Origin: Isochrysis galbana | Taxonomy: Eukaryota > Haptophyta > Isochrysidales > Isochrysidaceae | Length of the DNA stretch: 64,000 nucleotides | Assembly: GCA_018136815.1 (NCBI GenBank) | Contig: CM030941.1 | Coordinates: forward strand, 3,537,035-3,601,034 | Direction: 5' to 3' | In this document: positions 30,201-40,020 of the stretch, piece by piece | Numbering within the stretch: position 1 is the first letter of the stretch | Layout: each line of letters starts with the position of its first letter | Program-made: the position numbers and the translations under genes | The notes under the pieces: model-generated | What the model was told of the DNA's origin: nothing | Databases searched by the model: none | What the model saw: only the letters and a program-made list of their open reading frames with translations

Positions 30201-31523
30201 TTGCCCTGCGTGCGGCTGTCGTCATGCGCATCGTCCCCATGCTCAATCCGGACGGCGTCATCCTTGGCAATTATCGATGTGGGATTGCCGGCGTCGATCT
30301 CAATCGTCAATGGCAGGTGTGGCAGCCGGCGGAAATGCCCAGCGATTTGACAACACTCATTGGCTCGTGGGGTCATGAACCTGACTCAACCCAGGTCTTC
30401 ACACATTCCCGGTCCACACGTTACGTGTCAGGAACCGTACGAGGAAGACATGCCTACGATTTTCCACCTGAAACGCTTGCTCAAGTCCTACGATGGGACG
30501 GACCAACTTCTCCTCTTTTGCGACTTGCATGGTGAGATATGGATCGCGCTGCACGCAGCCATTACCCCGCCTCGGCGGACGTCCGTGTCGACTCGCTTTG
30601 TGGATCGCCGCGCGGTCGTATTTCCAAACCTCAAGCCTGTGCCTACACCACGCAGGACACTCGCGCAAGAGCAATGCATTCACGTACGGCTGCGATGGGG
30701 CGGCTAAGAGCCACGCTGCACGCATATTCCCCCGACTGCTTGCCGACTGTCCACACTTTTCACTTCAAGACTGCTCATACAAGGTGTGATCCTGTGAATG
30801 TTGTGAATCCACGAGCAAGCCGGGGACACGAGAGGCTCAGCGTGTCCAGGTGCCCCCAGTGAGTGCCCGAAGGTAATTGATCATACAATCGCATGCAATC
30901 CCGCACAATCAGGTTCTGCGCTCGAAAGAAAACACGGGAAGAGTGGTCGTGTGGCGCCAGATGAACCTAGCTCATTCGTACACCCTGGAGGCGTCCTTCT
31001 GTGGTGCCGACTTCGGCCCGGGGGCGGGCAACCACTTCTCGACCAAAGAGCTACGAGAGCTAGGCGCAGCATTTGTCCCTGCGCTTCTCGCGCTCGTTGA
31101 ACCGGTGCGCATAGCCCATGCAGGGGCGTCATGCTACCCACGCCACGGCTCAGATGCCAAGTCCCACGAGTTGTGCTTCCCTGACCCGAGCTCGACCCAT
31201 TTGTCTAGGCGCAAACTCGGGTTTCTGCTATTTGTGCTGAGTTGGAGGCGCAGGCTGCAATGGGTGCTACTTTGGGCGGCTCCGATGACGATCAGGATGC
31301 TGATACTGGCACGAACATCCCTTCCAAGGGGCGTCGAGCGGGCAAAGCGCCGACGGCATCGCGACTCAAAGCCAAAGGCGGTACTGGGGCTAGCGGCGCT
31401 GGGAGCAGCGGAGGGGGGGGGGCGGCAGGGACCAGGCCAGGTGGAACGAGACGTAGGAGCCGAACCAACACTGCCACATTGTCCTCATCTCTTCAGAGTC
31501 GCAGCACGCCCCGCCGACCCTAG
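27293..31523 (+). CDS. Cytosolic carboxypeptidase, AGTPBP1/CCP1-like tubulin deglutamylase
   Basis: CCP enzymes are M14 zinc carboxypeptidases that remove glutamates from tubulin tails. I place exons at 27293-27580, 27665-27889, 27972-28217, 28418-28584, 28816-29773, 29966-30316, 30432-30531, 30656-30783, 30913-31104 and 31242-31523, in frame, about 978 residues. The N-terminal third is armadillo-like helical repeats (SALSLLSNLSKFDSKLVSVV, VKAGLTIMKNIVADENVVAR), as in CCP1. The CCP domain follows: DVNTRGHTQWFLFRVANAQ, the YTLMMTIRFPEDDDVCYLAQ block, LCWTSGGHPCDLLT, zinc ligands in VHPGET (about residue 681), NPDGV, GVDLNRQW, the third ligand in DLHGHSRK (about 778) and the catalytic Glu in YTLEASFCG (about 847). 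The C-terminus is Gly/Arg-rich. The 84-bp stretch 27581-27664 is open in frame and could be retained. Confidence 0.9.
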
Positions 31524-32137
31524 GCATATCTTACTAAATGGGAATGTCTCCTCATTGGGCCTGGCCTTTCCTAGCATCCAATCAGCGTCTACTCCGATGG
31601 TTGCGGCCTCAAGCCTAGAGGTGCATCGTGGCCATCCATTTCCTTGGACAAGTGGTGGCCAACGTCAAGGACTGAGAATCCTTGAAGGAATGCTGCGATA
31701 TTTTTGTTCGGTATCCCTCCACGGCGTGATTCCAAGTGAGCCCCGTTCAATAGTGTATGCTCGATTTCGTATCTCAACGATTGCGACAATCTCTCTCTTC
31801 CACGTGCACAATCCACCGCGGAACAACTGGACGTGTTTCAGGGTGTGTGGCAGGTAGGTTTTGCCAAATATTTGCTCGCTGCCTCCTCTTGTCCCTATTG
31901 CCTCTCATCAATGGTGGTCCCTATTGCCCAATGCTGCTTATGCGAACTCGCGATGACTTTACCTTGGTCCCCTTTTGCTGCCACCCTTCTACCATATTTC
32001 TCCGACTTACTAGTGTACTACTACCTAAATGCAATACATAACGTATGTAGAGCTCTAGTGTGTTAAAATATTATATGAGCTAGCCAACTCCACTAGCATT
32101 GGACACAACTTTTCAGTCCCCCATTTTGCGCCATGCC
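31524..32137. other. Intergenic, no recognised gene
   Basis: The first part is the likely 3' UTR of the CCP gene. The rest is ordinary, somewhat AT-richer sequence up to the target site of the composite F1 insertion. Confidence 0.45.
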
Positions 32138-33697
32138 TATATCGCATCCGCACCAACTAAGTTTATACTTGGTTCGCCCATGGGGGGGCACGAGCCCCCC
32201 TCTCTCTCCACTCCTCCCCTGCCGTGGGGGAGGAACCACCCATCCTCCTGGCATGCCCCCAACTAGGTTTATACTTGGTTGCCCCATGGGGGGGCACGAG
32301 CCCCCCCCTCTCTCCACTCCTCCCCTGCCATGGGGGAGGAACCACCCATGCTCCTGGCACGCCTGATGGCTTGCCAGGAGCAGAATGCCCTGCTGACCCA
32401 CTCTCTCACTGGCAGGCTTGCCTGCCTCGCGCGTCCTGGCCTGTCGTGGCCAGCCCATCGCTCCAACCCCCCCTCCCCCCCTGTTCGACAGGCAGACAGG
32501 TGCAGATTGGGGACCCCTGAGGCACAGGAGCGCCAGCGAGGGAGAGGCAGGGGAGGCCAGGGCCCAGCCCCAGCCTCCTCTGCCCCCTGAGCTGGCCTCC
32601 ACGGGCCTCCAGGGGTCGCCAGGGGCAGCTGTAGGCCTGTCGCAGGCGCGCCATCGCGCGTGCCTGCAGGAGAGGGGAGAGAGAGCGCGGAGAAGGGGGT
32701 GGGCGGAGCGAGAGCTCCGCTCACCGGAAAATAGGTAAGTTCCGCAGCTGTTTACAGGATAAGTCGGGACCGAGGCCGCCGCCAGCCCGGTAGGCGTAGG
32801 AGGAAGGGGGGAACGGATCGCCGGGGGGGGGGCGCGGGCCACCGACCATATCTAAGCCCTTTTCCCCTATCCCCCTAGTAGTGCACGGGGGGAGTCGCCT
32901 GATGGCGGGGGGAAAGGGCCGGGGGAGTGGGGGTGTAGAAAGTTTCCTACGTGAGTAGAAAGTAGAGGCTGCACGGTCGCGTGTGCGGTGAGACTATTAA
33001 GAAATTAATTAATCCTCCTGGCATGCCTGATGGCTTGCCAGGAGGCCACTGCCCTGCTGACCCACTCTCTCCCTGACAGGCTCGCCTGATTCGCGCGTCC
33101 TGGCCCCTCGTGGCCAGCCCATCGCTCCAACCCCCCCTCCCCCCCTGTTCGACAGGCAGACAGGTGCAGAGTGGGGGCCCCTGAGGCCCAGGAGCGCCAG
33201 CGAGGGAGAGGCAGGGGAGGCCAGGGCCCAGCCCCAGCCTCCTCTGCCCCCTGAGCTGGCCTCCAGGAGCCTCCAGGGGTCGCCAGAGGCAGCTGCAGGC
33301 CTGTCGCAGGCGCGCCATCGCGCGTGCCTGCAGGAGAGGGGAGAGAGAGCGCGGAGAAGGGGGTGGGCGGAGCGAGGGCTCCGCTCACCGGAAAATATGT
33401 AAGTCGCGCACCTGTTTACAGGAGAAGTCGGGACTGAGGACGCCGCCAGCCCGGTAGGCATAGGAGGAAGAGGGGAACGGATCACCGGGGGGGGGCGCGG
33501 GCCACCGACCATATCTAAGCCCTTTTCCCCTATCCCCCTAGTAGTGCACAGGGGGAGTCGCCTGATGGCGGGGGGGAAAGGGCCGGGAGAGAGGGGGTGT
33601 AGAAAGTTTTGCTGCGTGAGTAGTGAGTAGAAAGTAGAGGGTCCACGGCCGCGTGTGCGGTGAGACTATTAAGAAGTTAATATATCGCATCCGCACC
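32138..33697 (+). mobile_element. Composite F1 retroposon with 17-bp target duplication
   Basis: The insertion is 32155-33680. It is flanked by the exact duplication TATATCGCATCCGCACC (32138-32154 and 33681-33697). Inside are three collinear pieces: a short F1 head (32155-32265), a second head plus full body and tail (32266-about 33005), and a 5'-truncated body plus tail (about 33006-33680). Both tails read CGTGTGCGGTGAGACTATTA then AGAA. The whole composite is inside one duplication, so it moved as a unit, for example from a tandem or read-through transcript. The 3' end is AAGAAGTTAA without a long homopolymer. Confidence 0.9.
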
Positions 33698-34024
33698 CGC
33701 GAATCGACCCTCTTGTTCCTCTTGTTTTCACCTCTTTTGCTCGTCAGCCTCTTTTACGCGTAGGCTTGAGCAGCTCTCAAAAACATCTGGAGATTCAGGG
33801 CTAACACCTATGACTATGACGGACACGGTACTATCTACATCTACCTCGCAATTTCGCCGCCCTTAGACAGTGACACCCCCATCTCCATCTCACGCCTACC
33901 TCTTCCCTTCTCCTTTCCCCCTTTATTTCCTTTTTTGTTTGTATTCGTTCGGTGTCTAGGTCTAGGGATGGGCCCAGGTGCTTGCCAGGTGCCCTACCTC
34001 GGGCAAGGATTCGGGGGTAGGTCG
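33698..34024. other. Spacer between F1 composite and LTR A
   Basis: Ordinary sequence with a C/T-rich part (33900-33940); no gene or repeat identified. Confidence 0.4.
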
Positions 34025-34262
34025 GGGAATGATGGATACGTCCAAATCATGGATCATGGATGCTCATTCTAATCTCTTTATGTTTACACTGAGGTCTCTG
34101 CTTCTCTCTTCTCCCTCGCGGCCGTTTCGAATCCGCGCGGGGCATTCTAGCGGCACAGACATTGCCCCCGCACGCTCTACCTTTGTTTGTTACTATTATT
34201 TTCGCGTGCGTTTATGTAAATGTGCGTGCGCGTGAATGTAGAATGTAGTGAGAATCGTATCC
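34025..34262 (+). mobile_element. Copia LTR family A, partial (+)
   Basis: It contains ATGGATGCTCATTCTAATCT, TGAGGTCTCTGCTTCTC, CCTCGCGGCCGTTTCGAATC and TTTCGCGTGCGTTTATGTAA in the same order as the 9882 copy. The first 20 or so bases are diverged. At about 34262 it joins the truncated end of a minus-strand open frame. Confidence 0.75.
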
Positions 34263-35173
34263 TGCGATATCGGGTCGGCGATGCGATCGGCGATGGCCTG
34301 AAGCAACAACTTGCGAGGGAAGCTTCCGTCTAGAAACGAACCTTGGCCCGCCGAGACATAGAGATGCCAGCGGGTCGAGTAGGCCGCCTTGGACACAAAC
34401 GTGCCCGCTCCGCCTTCGAGTTTCATTCGCTCCCGGTTCCCTTTCAGAAAGGTGAGCCCTACCTTTTCAATCGCGAAAATGAGCGTGCTTAGGTTGATTT
34501 GGGCCGCTTGCGCTAGGCCGTCTGCCTCGACGACCAAATGTGCCGCGACGTCTTGGAGGGCGTTGTACAATGCCTTGCGCGAGGAGGAGCCTCCCTTGTT
34601 GATTTTCTCGTTGATTGATTCCACCTTGATGCGGACCGAGATGTCGGTTTGGTTGATGCGGAGAGTGGTCGTGTCGCCGTAGCGCTCCTTGAATTGTTGT
34701 GCACAATCTTCATTCACGGCTATGTGCCATGGTCCGCGAATGGACCGGGCCCAAAAGTCCGGCTCTGGGTCGACTCCTTCGAGTTCCAAGAGGAGCTCTA
34801 CGATCGCGGCATACATCGTGGCGTCCTGGAAGGTGTAGTCGCCCTCCTGGTGGAAGGACAGTTCGTAGTTGGCGTCTGACTCAGTGCCTCCTTGCTCCTC
34901 ATCCGAGGGCGGCTCCTGTGTGGCGGGGACGGTCGGGGCTGGTGAGGTCGGGGCCGTGGCTAGGAGAGCAGATGGTGAGGGCGAGTGGTGTGTGTTTCGC
35001 GGCGCCTCCAGGCACTCGCTTCTTGGCGTCTTCTTGTTGTGTTGTGCTGGTGGGCCTGTGCCTTGATACGATTCTTGGCTGTTGTTGGTGTTGTGCCCAT
35101 AAGGGCCACCCGGTCTCAGGCCGCGCTGCCGGGGCAGCGCGGCCGCCCCCGGGGTGGGAGAGGCCTCTGCCAT
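34196..35173 (-). pseudogene. Retroelement Gag/ORF1-like protein, truncated by LTR A
   Basis: A minus-strand frame of 325 residues. The first 100 or so are Pro/Ala/Gln-rich and follow repeats of an ALWQRPLP-like segment (35170-35260). Residues about 110-290 look like a folded domain (DATMYAAIVELLLELEGVDP, DFWARSIRGPWHIAVNEDCA, QFKERYGDTTTLRINQTDIS, VRIKVESINEKINKG). After that the frame runs into LTR A sequence and stops, so the natural C-terminus is lost. The RGPW..AV...A..F pattern recalls LINE ORF1/Gag RNA-binding regions but no zinc knuckle is left. The N-terminal region resembles 60850-61359 (-). Family unproven. Confidence 0.45.
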
Positions 35174-35756
35174 AAGGCATGCCCAGTGGATGCTTGGCTC
35201 TTCTCGTCTGATGCTGGCTCTTTGTGCTCATGGGAGAGGCCTCTGCCATAAGGCATGCCCATGGGGTGAGCCAGCATGGCTGCCTTGTTGGGTGTGGCCA
35301 GGGCCACGGGCCGTGCGGCGCGACCGGGGTCGCGCTCACCTGCTCGGCCTCTGCAGGCGGACGCGGTCGCTTACTGGGGGGGCTCCCGCGGCGGGGGGCC
35401 CGAAGGAGAGGTGGGGAGCGGCGGCGCGCTCCATGGCGACCAACTATAAAGTTAATCCTCGTGTGCGCATCAACAACAAAGGCGTACGAGCAGTAGCGGT
35501 GGTGCAGATTAGTGCTCGATCGGATGCATAGTGTTTGAATATGGTAGCACACCCTAGGGTACTCTTGCTTATGAGCGTTTGCCGTGGCCCAGCAAAGAAC
35601 GCAACAAATCAGCAATAAACAACGAGCATAGACAGTCCAGTCCTTCGTTGTACAATGTCGTGCTTCCCGAAGTAGAAAGCCCCTTTGAGCCTTTGTGTGT
35701 GCTAGCGTGGCGTTGCCATATAAATCGCAATGAGATGGGCCGACGTAGACATAAAA
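35174..35756. other. Upstream part of the Gag-like element and intergenic
   Basis: 35150-35440 carries a duplicated GCCTCTGCCATAAGGCATGC segment (35162 and 35249) and the probable N-terminal coding part of the Gag-like element (minus strand, starting near the CAT at 35432). 35440-35756 has no recognised feature. Confidence 0.4.
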
Positions 35757-37574
35757 CTAGGATTTTTGGTAAGCAAATTCTGCGATGATTTGACGTCTGC
35801 GATGCGATGTGGGAGTCATCGACGCCACGTCCGCTGCACAAGCTTCTCGAGGGTTCTGTTGAGCTGGGAAGCAACTTTCACGAGCTTGAGCAATGGCTTT
35901 GCTGGCATCTGTTGGCGGAGTCGCAGGTGTCGTAGTTGCGCTTTCGTCGTTCGCCTGAGCGCAAGCATCGCCAGTCCGCACTGCGCTCTGAGGGCCACTT
36001 GGCGAACTGGCACAAAGTGAACTCTCCCGCGCGTTTTTGCCGGCCAATGCCTTGGCTTCCGCTTTAGCGGCGCGCTTTGCCGCCTTATATGCCATTTTTG
36101 CCTGTCGCAGCAAATCGTCAGCAGGGGAAGAAGCGGGTTTAGCGGGCCGCTTCGGGGCGGCCTTCGCGGGGAGCGGCGCGTGCTCCTGTACCACCTCTGA
36201 GAATGTCACGCGAGACTCGCCCACAGATACCGCAGCGTCTGTCAGGTCAATAGTTCCCTTGGCGTTCACGGTTACTTGGCCTTCTTTGGTATTCATGCTC
36301 ACTTGGCCTTCCCCCAACGGAGTTGTGGTCACCGATTCGAGCAAGGCACATTTGGTGGGCATGTCAGTCGCGCCCTCATTATGAATGTTCTGCGTCGGCT
36401 CCGTCTCCTCGTTCCCATGAGTGCCTCTCTTCCGCTTCCGCTTGGCATCGGGGCTGTCTGGCCCAGTTTCCCTCCGCCCCTCACTTACACATTCGGGACC
36501 TATTCTGGGAATCTGCACCTTCCCTTCATCGCAGGGCTCCTGGTCCTTCGTTGGGACTGGCACCGCTTGGAGAGGGGCTTCACTCTGGTTATCAACAGGA
36601 GCCCCGGGCGTCACAGAAGTCCGGGCGTCAACTCGCGCAGCTTCTGCCGCGCCACTGCACGTGTCAGCTTGGGACACATGGTCGGTGCTTGTCTCGGCCA
36701 GTGAGCGTTTGCAACGCTTCCTCGATCGATCCTTCTTGGCTGGTACAAGATCTGATTCTGTATTGACCGTGTGAGTTTCAGCGGGAAATGTCGTGAAAGA
36801 CTCGGAAGTAGAGAACGTCTGGGGCTGTAGGAGCGTGCAGGGTGTCTCTTGGGCCGGTGCATCCTTGGTGGCACAAACTTCAGCGTCCGCATCCTTGGTG
36901 TCCTGTGCTTCAGCACCCATAGATGGCGGTAGTGCGATCGCTGCATCTCCTGTGCCGACCAGCGACCCTCGCCTTCCTCGCCGTCGTTTGCCACCGCGCT
37001 TCGATCTGATCTTCTTGCCACTCCCATCGATCGCCAAGGCCTCGCGCGTGGCCTCGGCCTCAGCTCTGACCGTATCATTGTTCATCAGCTTTGCGGCTTT
37101 GCTGAAAGAGGCCTCGTTGCGAACGCGCCGTGAGCGCGTGGTGGGCGAAGAACCGGGGCGCATCTTGGCCCCAGCGTAATCCGGAGATGTGAGAGCTGTG
37201 CCCAATAGCGTGGCTATCCTAGCGCAATCGTCCTTCGCGCCTGGTACGTGCATAGCAATGCTCGCCGAGAGCGCCGCCAAGTGGGCTGCGGCAGTTTGGT
37301 TGGCCTCCCACAGCTGCACCCACAGCGCGGCGGAGACAGGTACAGGGTGGTCCCCATTCCGGCATAAAGACAACATCAGCATCCCGTGTTGCATCGAGGC
37401 GCACGAGCTGCTCGTCATCACTTCAAGCAGTGCCGCATAGAGAGGCGCCGAGCCAGACATTGCCAATCCACACTCTGTGAGGCTCTCTACAGGCTTCGAG
37501 GGGGGCGCGGCTTGAGGTGCGGGTGAAGAGGGCCTCGACTCAACGGGCTGGATCGCATCCGTACTCGTGCCCAT
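35757..37574 (-). CDS. Unrecognised basic, low-complexity protein (605 aa)
   Basis: A single open frame of 605 residues starting MGTSTDAIQPVES. Residues about 30-140 are ordinary globular sequence (LAMSGSAPLYAALLEVMTSS, ALWVQLWEANQTAAAHLAAL, DDCARIATLLGTALTSPDYA). Then comes a basic cluster typical of nuclear localisation signals (GKKIRSKRGGKRRRGRRG at about 187-204, KKDRSRKRCKR at about 286). A long Thr/Ser/Glu-rich linker follows, then an Ala/Lys helix (MAYKAAKRAAKAEAKALAG at about 515) and the end EFAYQKS. I do not recognise a family. Even codon use and length make it a credible gene. A nuclear or nucleolar role is inference from composition. An F2 retroposon lies 130 bp upstream. Confidence 0.65.
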   Translation of the reverse strand: MGTSTDAIQPVESRPSSPAPQAAPPSKPVESLTECGLAMSGSAPLYAALLEVMTSSSCASMQHGMLMLSLCRNGDHPVPVSAALWVQLWEANQTAAAHLAALSASIAMHVPGAKDDCARIATLLGTALTSPDYAGAKMRPGSSPTTRSRRVRNEASFSKAAKLMNNDTVRAEAEATREALAIDGSGKKIRSKRGGKRRRGRRGSLVGTGDAAIALPPSMGAEAQDTKDADAEVCATKDAPAQETPCTLLQPQTFSTSESFTTFPAETHTVNTESDLVPAKKDRSRKRCKRSLAETSTDHVSQADTCSGAAEAARVDARTSVTPGAPVDNQSEAPLQAVPVPTKDQEPCDEGKVQIPRIGPECVSEGRRETGPDSPDAKRKRKRGTHGNEETEPTQNIHNEGATDMPTKCALLESVTTTPLGEGQVSMNTKEGQVTVNAKGTIDLTDAAVSVGESRVTFSEVVQEHAPLPAKAAPKRPAKPASSPADDLLRQAKMAYKAAKRAAKAEAKALAGKNARESSLCASSPSGPQSAVRTGDACAQANDESATTTPATPPTDASKAIAQARESCFPAQQNPREACAADVASMTPTSHRRRQIIAEFAYQKS

Positions 37575-37704
37575 CCCACGTGCAGCTCAGGTGGGCGAGC
37601 CGGCGAGAGAGGGAAAGGAGGGCTTTCGGGCCGGCGACAGGGCGGAGGGGCCCTCGTCCACGTCGATGCGGAGGCGATGCAGCCGCGAGGCTGCTGGCTT
37701 TTTT

Positions 37705-37932
37705 AACACTAGCCAGTCCCTACCAAGGGCCGGTTCACGCCGCCTGCCGCCTGTCACTGGAAGCCCCCAAAAAATCCTGAGCCCCTGAGTACTTTACTTT
37801 AGAGCACGAGGGGATGAGCAGCAAGGCAGGTGGAGGGAGTGAAAAAGGAAGCGGGCGTGGCTACGACTTATTGGTTCAGTGCCGCGCGTGTGGTGAGAAC
37901 ATTAAGAAGTTTTTTAAAACACTAGCGAGTCC
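37705..37932 (+). mobile_element. F2 short retroposon with 15-bp target duplication
   Basis: The element is 37720-37917 (198 bp). The flanks are AACACTAGCCAGTCC (37705-37719) and AACACTAGCGAGTCC (37918-37932), 14 of 15 identical. Inside are GGTTCACGCCGCCTGCCG, TAGAGCACGAGGGGATGAGC, AAGCGGGCGTGGCTACGA, and the tail GTGTGGTGAGAACATTAAGA followed by AGTTTTTTAA. It lies in the upstream region of the 605-aa gene. Confidence 0.88.
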
Positions 37933-38057
37933 TGTTCTCTGTTCTTGTGAGAAGTGTTCGAAGTTCTTGGTTCTTGGGCGGTGGCCTTGTGCCTTGTGTC
38001 TTGTGTGTCTCCGTCAGAGTTTTATTGATGTCCTAGTTCAATCCTAGTGCTGAGGGA

Positions 38058-38345
38058 CCCTGAACTAAGTTTATACTTGTTTTACTCATTGGGGGGCTGG
38101 GGGGCACGAGCCCCCCAATCCCAATCCTAGATGGGAAATACGTATTTACCGTATTTGGCCAGAGACCAAATACATATGTATTTGGCTGTATTTGAAGCGT
38201 GTCCTGGGTTGTAGGCCTCGAATGTATTTGAAATGTATTTGGCCGGAGGCCAAATACATATGTATTTGGCTGTATTTGTATTTGCAAGCCCCTGCACCGT
38301 ATTTCCCATCTAGGATCCCAATCTCTCCACTCCCAGCCGAGGAGA
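38058..38345 (+). mobile_element. F1 head fragment carrying hAT3
   Basis: ACTAAGTTTATACTTG and GGGGGGCACGAGCCCCCC are the start of F1. The fragment resumes after hAT3 with CAATCTCTCCACTCCC and then loses similarity. A scrap of family C (CCTAGTGCTGAGGGACC) sits just before it. Confidence 0.65.
38118..38322. mobile_element. hAT-type MITE hAT3 (189 bp) with 8-bp duplications
   Basis: The element is 38126-38314. The duplication ATCCCAAT flanks it (38118-38125 and 38315-38322). The 17-bp inverted ends are CCTAGATGGGAAATACG. Inside, GGCC(A/G)GAG(A/G)CCAAATACATATGT-like blocks form further inverted repeats around TGTATTTGGCTGTATTTG. No coding capacity. Confidence 0.9.
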
Positions 38346-38492
38346 GAGGAGAGGTGAGTTTGGTGGCCCTGTCCGCGCCCGCTCGCTGCGCCTCGCGCGC
38401 GCTCGCGGCGATGCGAGATGCGAGCGCGCTCACCTCCTCACTCCTCGGCTGGCTCGACTGAGCAGCCGGCTCTGCTTTGGAGTGGAGGGCCC

Positions 38493-39280
38493 ACATGGGA
38501 TGGTTGGATTAACTTCAACTTCTTAATAGTCTCACCGCACACGCGGCCGTGGACCCTCTACTTTCTACTCACGCAGCAAAACTTTCTACACCCCCTCTCT
38601 CCCGGCCCTTTCCCCCCCGCCATCAGGCGACTCCCCCCGTGCACTACTAGGGGGATAGGGGAAAAGGGCTTAGATATGGTCGGTGGCCCGCGCCCCCCCC
38701 CGGTGATCCGTTCCCCTCTTCCTCCTATGCCTACCGGGCTGGCGGCGTCCTCAGTCCCGACTTCTCCTGTAAACAGGTGCGGGACTTACATATTTTCCGG
38801 TGAGCGGAGCCCTCGCTCCGCCCACCCCCTTCTCCGCGCTCTCTCTCCCCTCTCCTGCAGGCACGCGCGATGGCGCGCCTGCGACAGGCCTGCAGCTGCC
38901 TCTGGCGACCCCTGGAGGCTCCTGGAGGCCAGCTCAGGGGGCAGAGGAGGCTGGGGCTGGGCCCAAGCCTCCCCTGCCTCTCCCTCGCTGGCGCTCCTGG
39001 GCCTCTGGGGCCCCCACTCTGCACCTGTCTGCCTGTCGAACAGGGGGGGAGGGGGGGTTGGAGCGATGGGCTGGCCACGACAGGCCAGGACGCGCGAGGC
39101 AGGCGAGTCTGCCACTGAGAGAGTGGGTCAGCAGGGCAGTGGCCTCCTGGCAAGCCATCAGGCATGCCAGGAGCATGGGTGGTTCCTCCCCCATGGCAGG
39201 GGAGGAGTGGAGAGAGGGGGGGGCTCGTGCCCCCCCATGGGCGAACTAAGTATAAACTTAGTTGACATGGGATGGTTGGA
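38493..39280 (-). mobile_element. F1 retroposon, near full length, 16-bp target duplication
   Basis: The element is 38509-39264 (756 bp) on the minus strand, flanked by the exact duplication ACATGGGATGGTTGGA (38493-38508 and 39265-39280). On the minus strand it starts AACTAAGTTTATACTTAGTT and ends GTGAGACTATTAAGAAGTTG then AAGTTAAT. The 3' end shows GAAGTT twice, like the short tandem ends of some LINE/SINE groups. This is the best reference copy for the family. The internal frames on both strands are Gly/Pro-rich and shared by all copies only because the DNA is shared. Confidence 0.93.
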
Positions 39281-39365
39281 GACCTCCCATGTGGGCCCAT
39301 TGCCCATTGGCCCATTGAGGTTGATCTGCATCCCTTGGCCTTACGGCCGCAAGGAAGAAAAACGA

Positions 39366-39591
39366 AATAACCGGTAGCCGGTAGCCCGATGGCGAAAAAG
39401 GAAGGAGAGTGATAAGCCATCGGGGACCGGTACACACCGTCTGCCACTGGAAACCTACTACACCCAGCCCCTAGGTAGAGCACGAGGGGACGAGCCGCAA
39501 GGCAGGTGGAGGGGTGATAAGGGAAGCGGGCGTGGCTGCAGGGAGGCTGTGCAGGGTCGCGCGCGCGGCGAGATTATTAAGAAGCTTTTTT
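39366..39591 (+). mobile_element. F2 retroposon, longer copy
   Basis: It shares with 50105-50326 the 5' part CCGGTAGCCCGATGGC and CGGTACACACCGTCTGCCAC, then CAGCCCCTAGGTAGAGCACG, AAGCGGGCGTGGCTGC, GTCGCGCGCGCGGCGAGATT and ATTAAGAAGCTTTTTT. No convincing target duplication. It is joined directly to a family D copy. Confidence 0.8.
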
Positions 39592-40020
39592 TTTGACAAC
39601 CGGGATGGCCTGCTCTTAGAGGTCCTTTGGGGGCTCCCAGAGGGCCAGCAAGGGCAGCTTAGGGGGCAGTGGAGGCTGGGGCTCAGCCCCACCCAGGCCT
39701 CCCCGGCTGCCTATCCCACGCTCGCCTCGCTGGCCATGGCCATGGGAGCCGCCGAGAGGCCCCTGTATGCCTGGCGACCAGGGATGGAGGGGGAGTCAGC
39801 TCGAGGGCAGGCTGAGTCTCGGCGTGGGAGTGCGAATCGCGGCCCGCGCCCACTAGGGGTCTGGGCCAGAATGATGATTGCCCAGCCCATGCCAGAGCCT
39901 GAGGCCGGAGGGCAGCGGGGCTGGGGTTGATTGTACGGGCCCACCCCGGGGGGTGTCCGCGATGGAGAGAGGGGGGCGCGAGGCCCCCATTGACCCCCAC
40001 TTATAAAAGTAGGTTGTCAA
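39592..40020 (+). repeat. Family D repeat with 9-bp inverted ends
   Basis: It starts TTGACAACC and ends GGTTGTCAA, a 9-bp inverted repeat. The interior matches 1-379. A TATAAAA box lies at about 40002-40008. It could be a DNA element or the distal part of a composite retroposon with the adjoining F2. No flanking duplication was found. Confidence 0.6.

Noticed and set aside
37720-37917. F1/F2 elements as introners (intron-generating transposons), because their tail GGTGAGA looks like a splice donor
   Set aside because: The copies lie between genes, not in coding exons, have 14-17-bp target duplications rather than intron-type borders, and lack an acceptor at the other end. Retroposon is the better reading.
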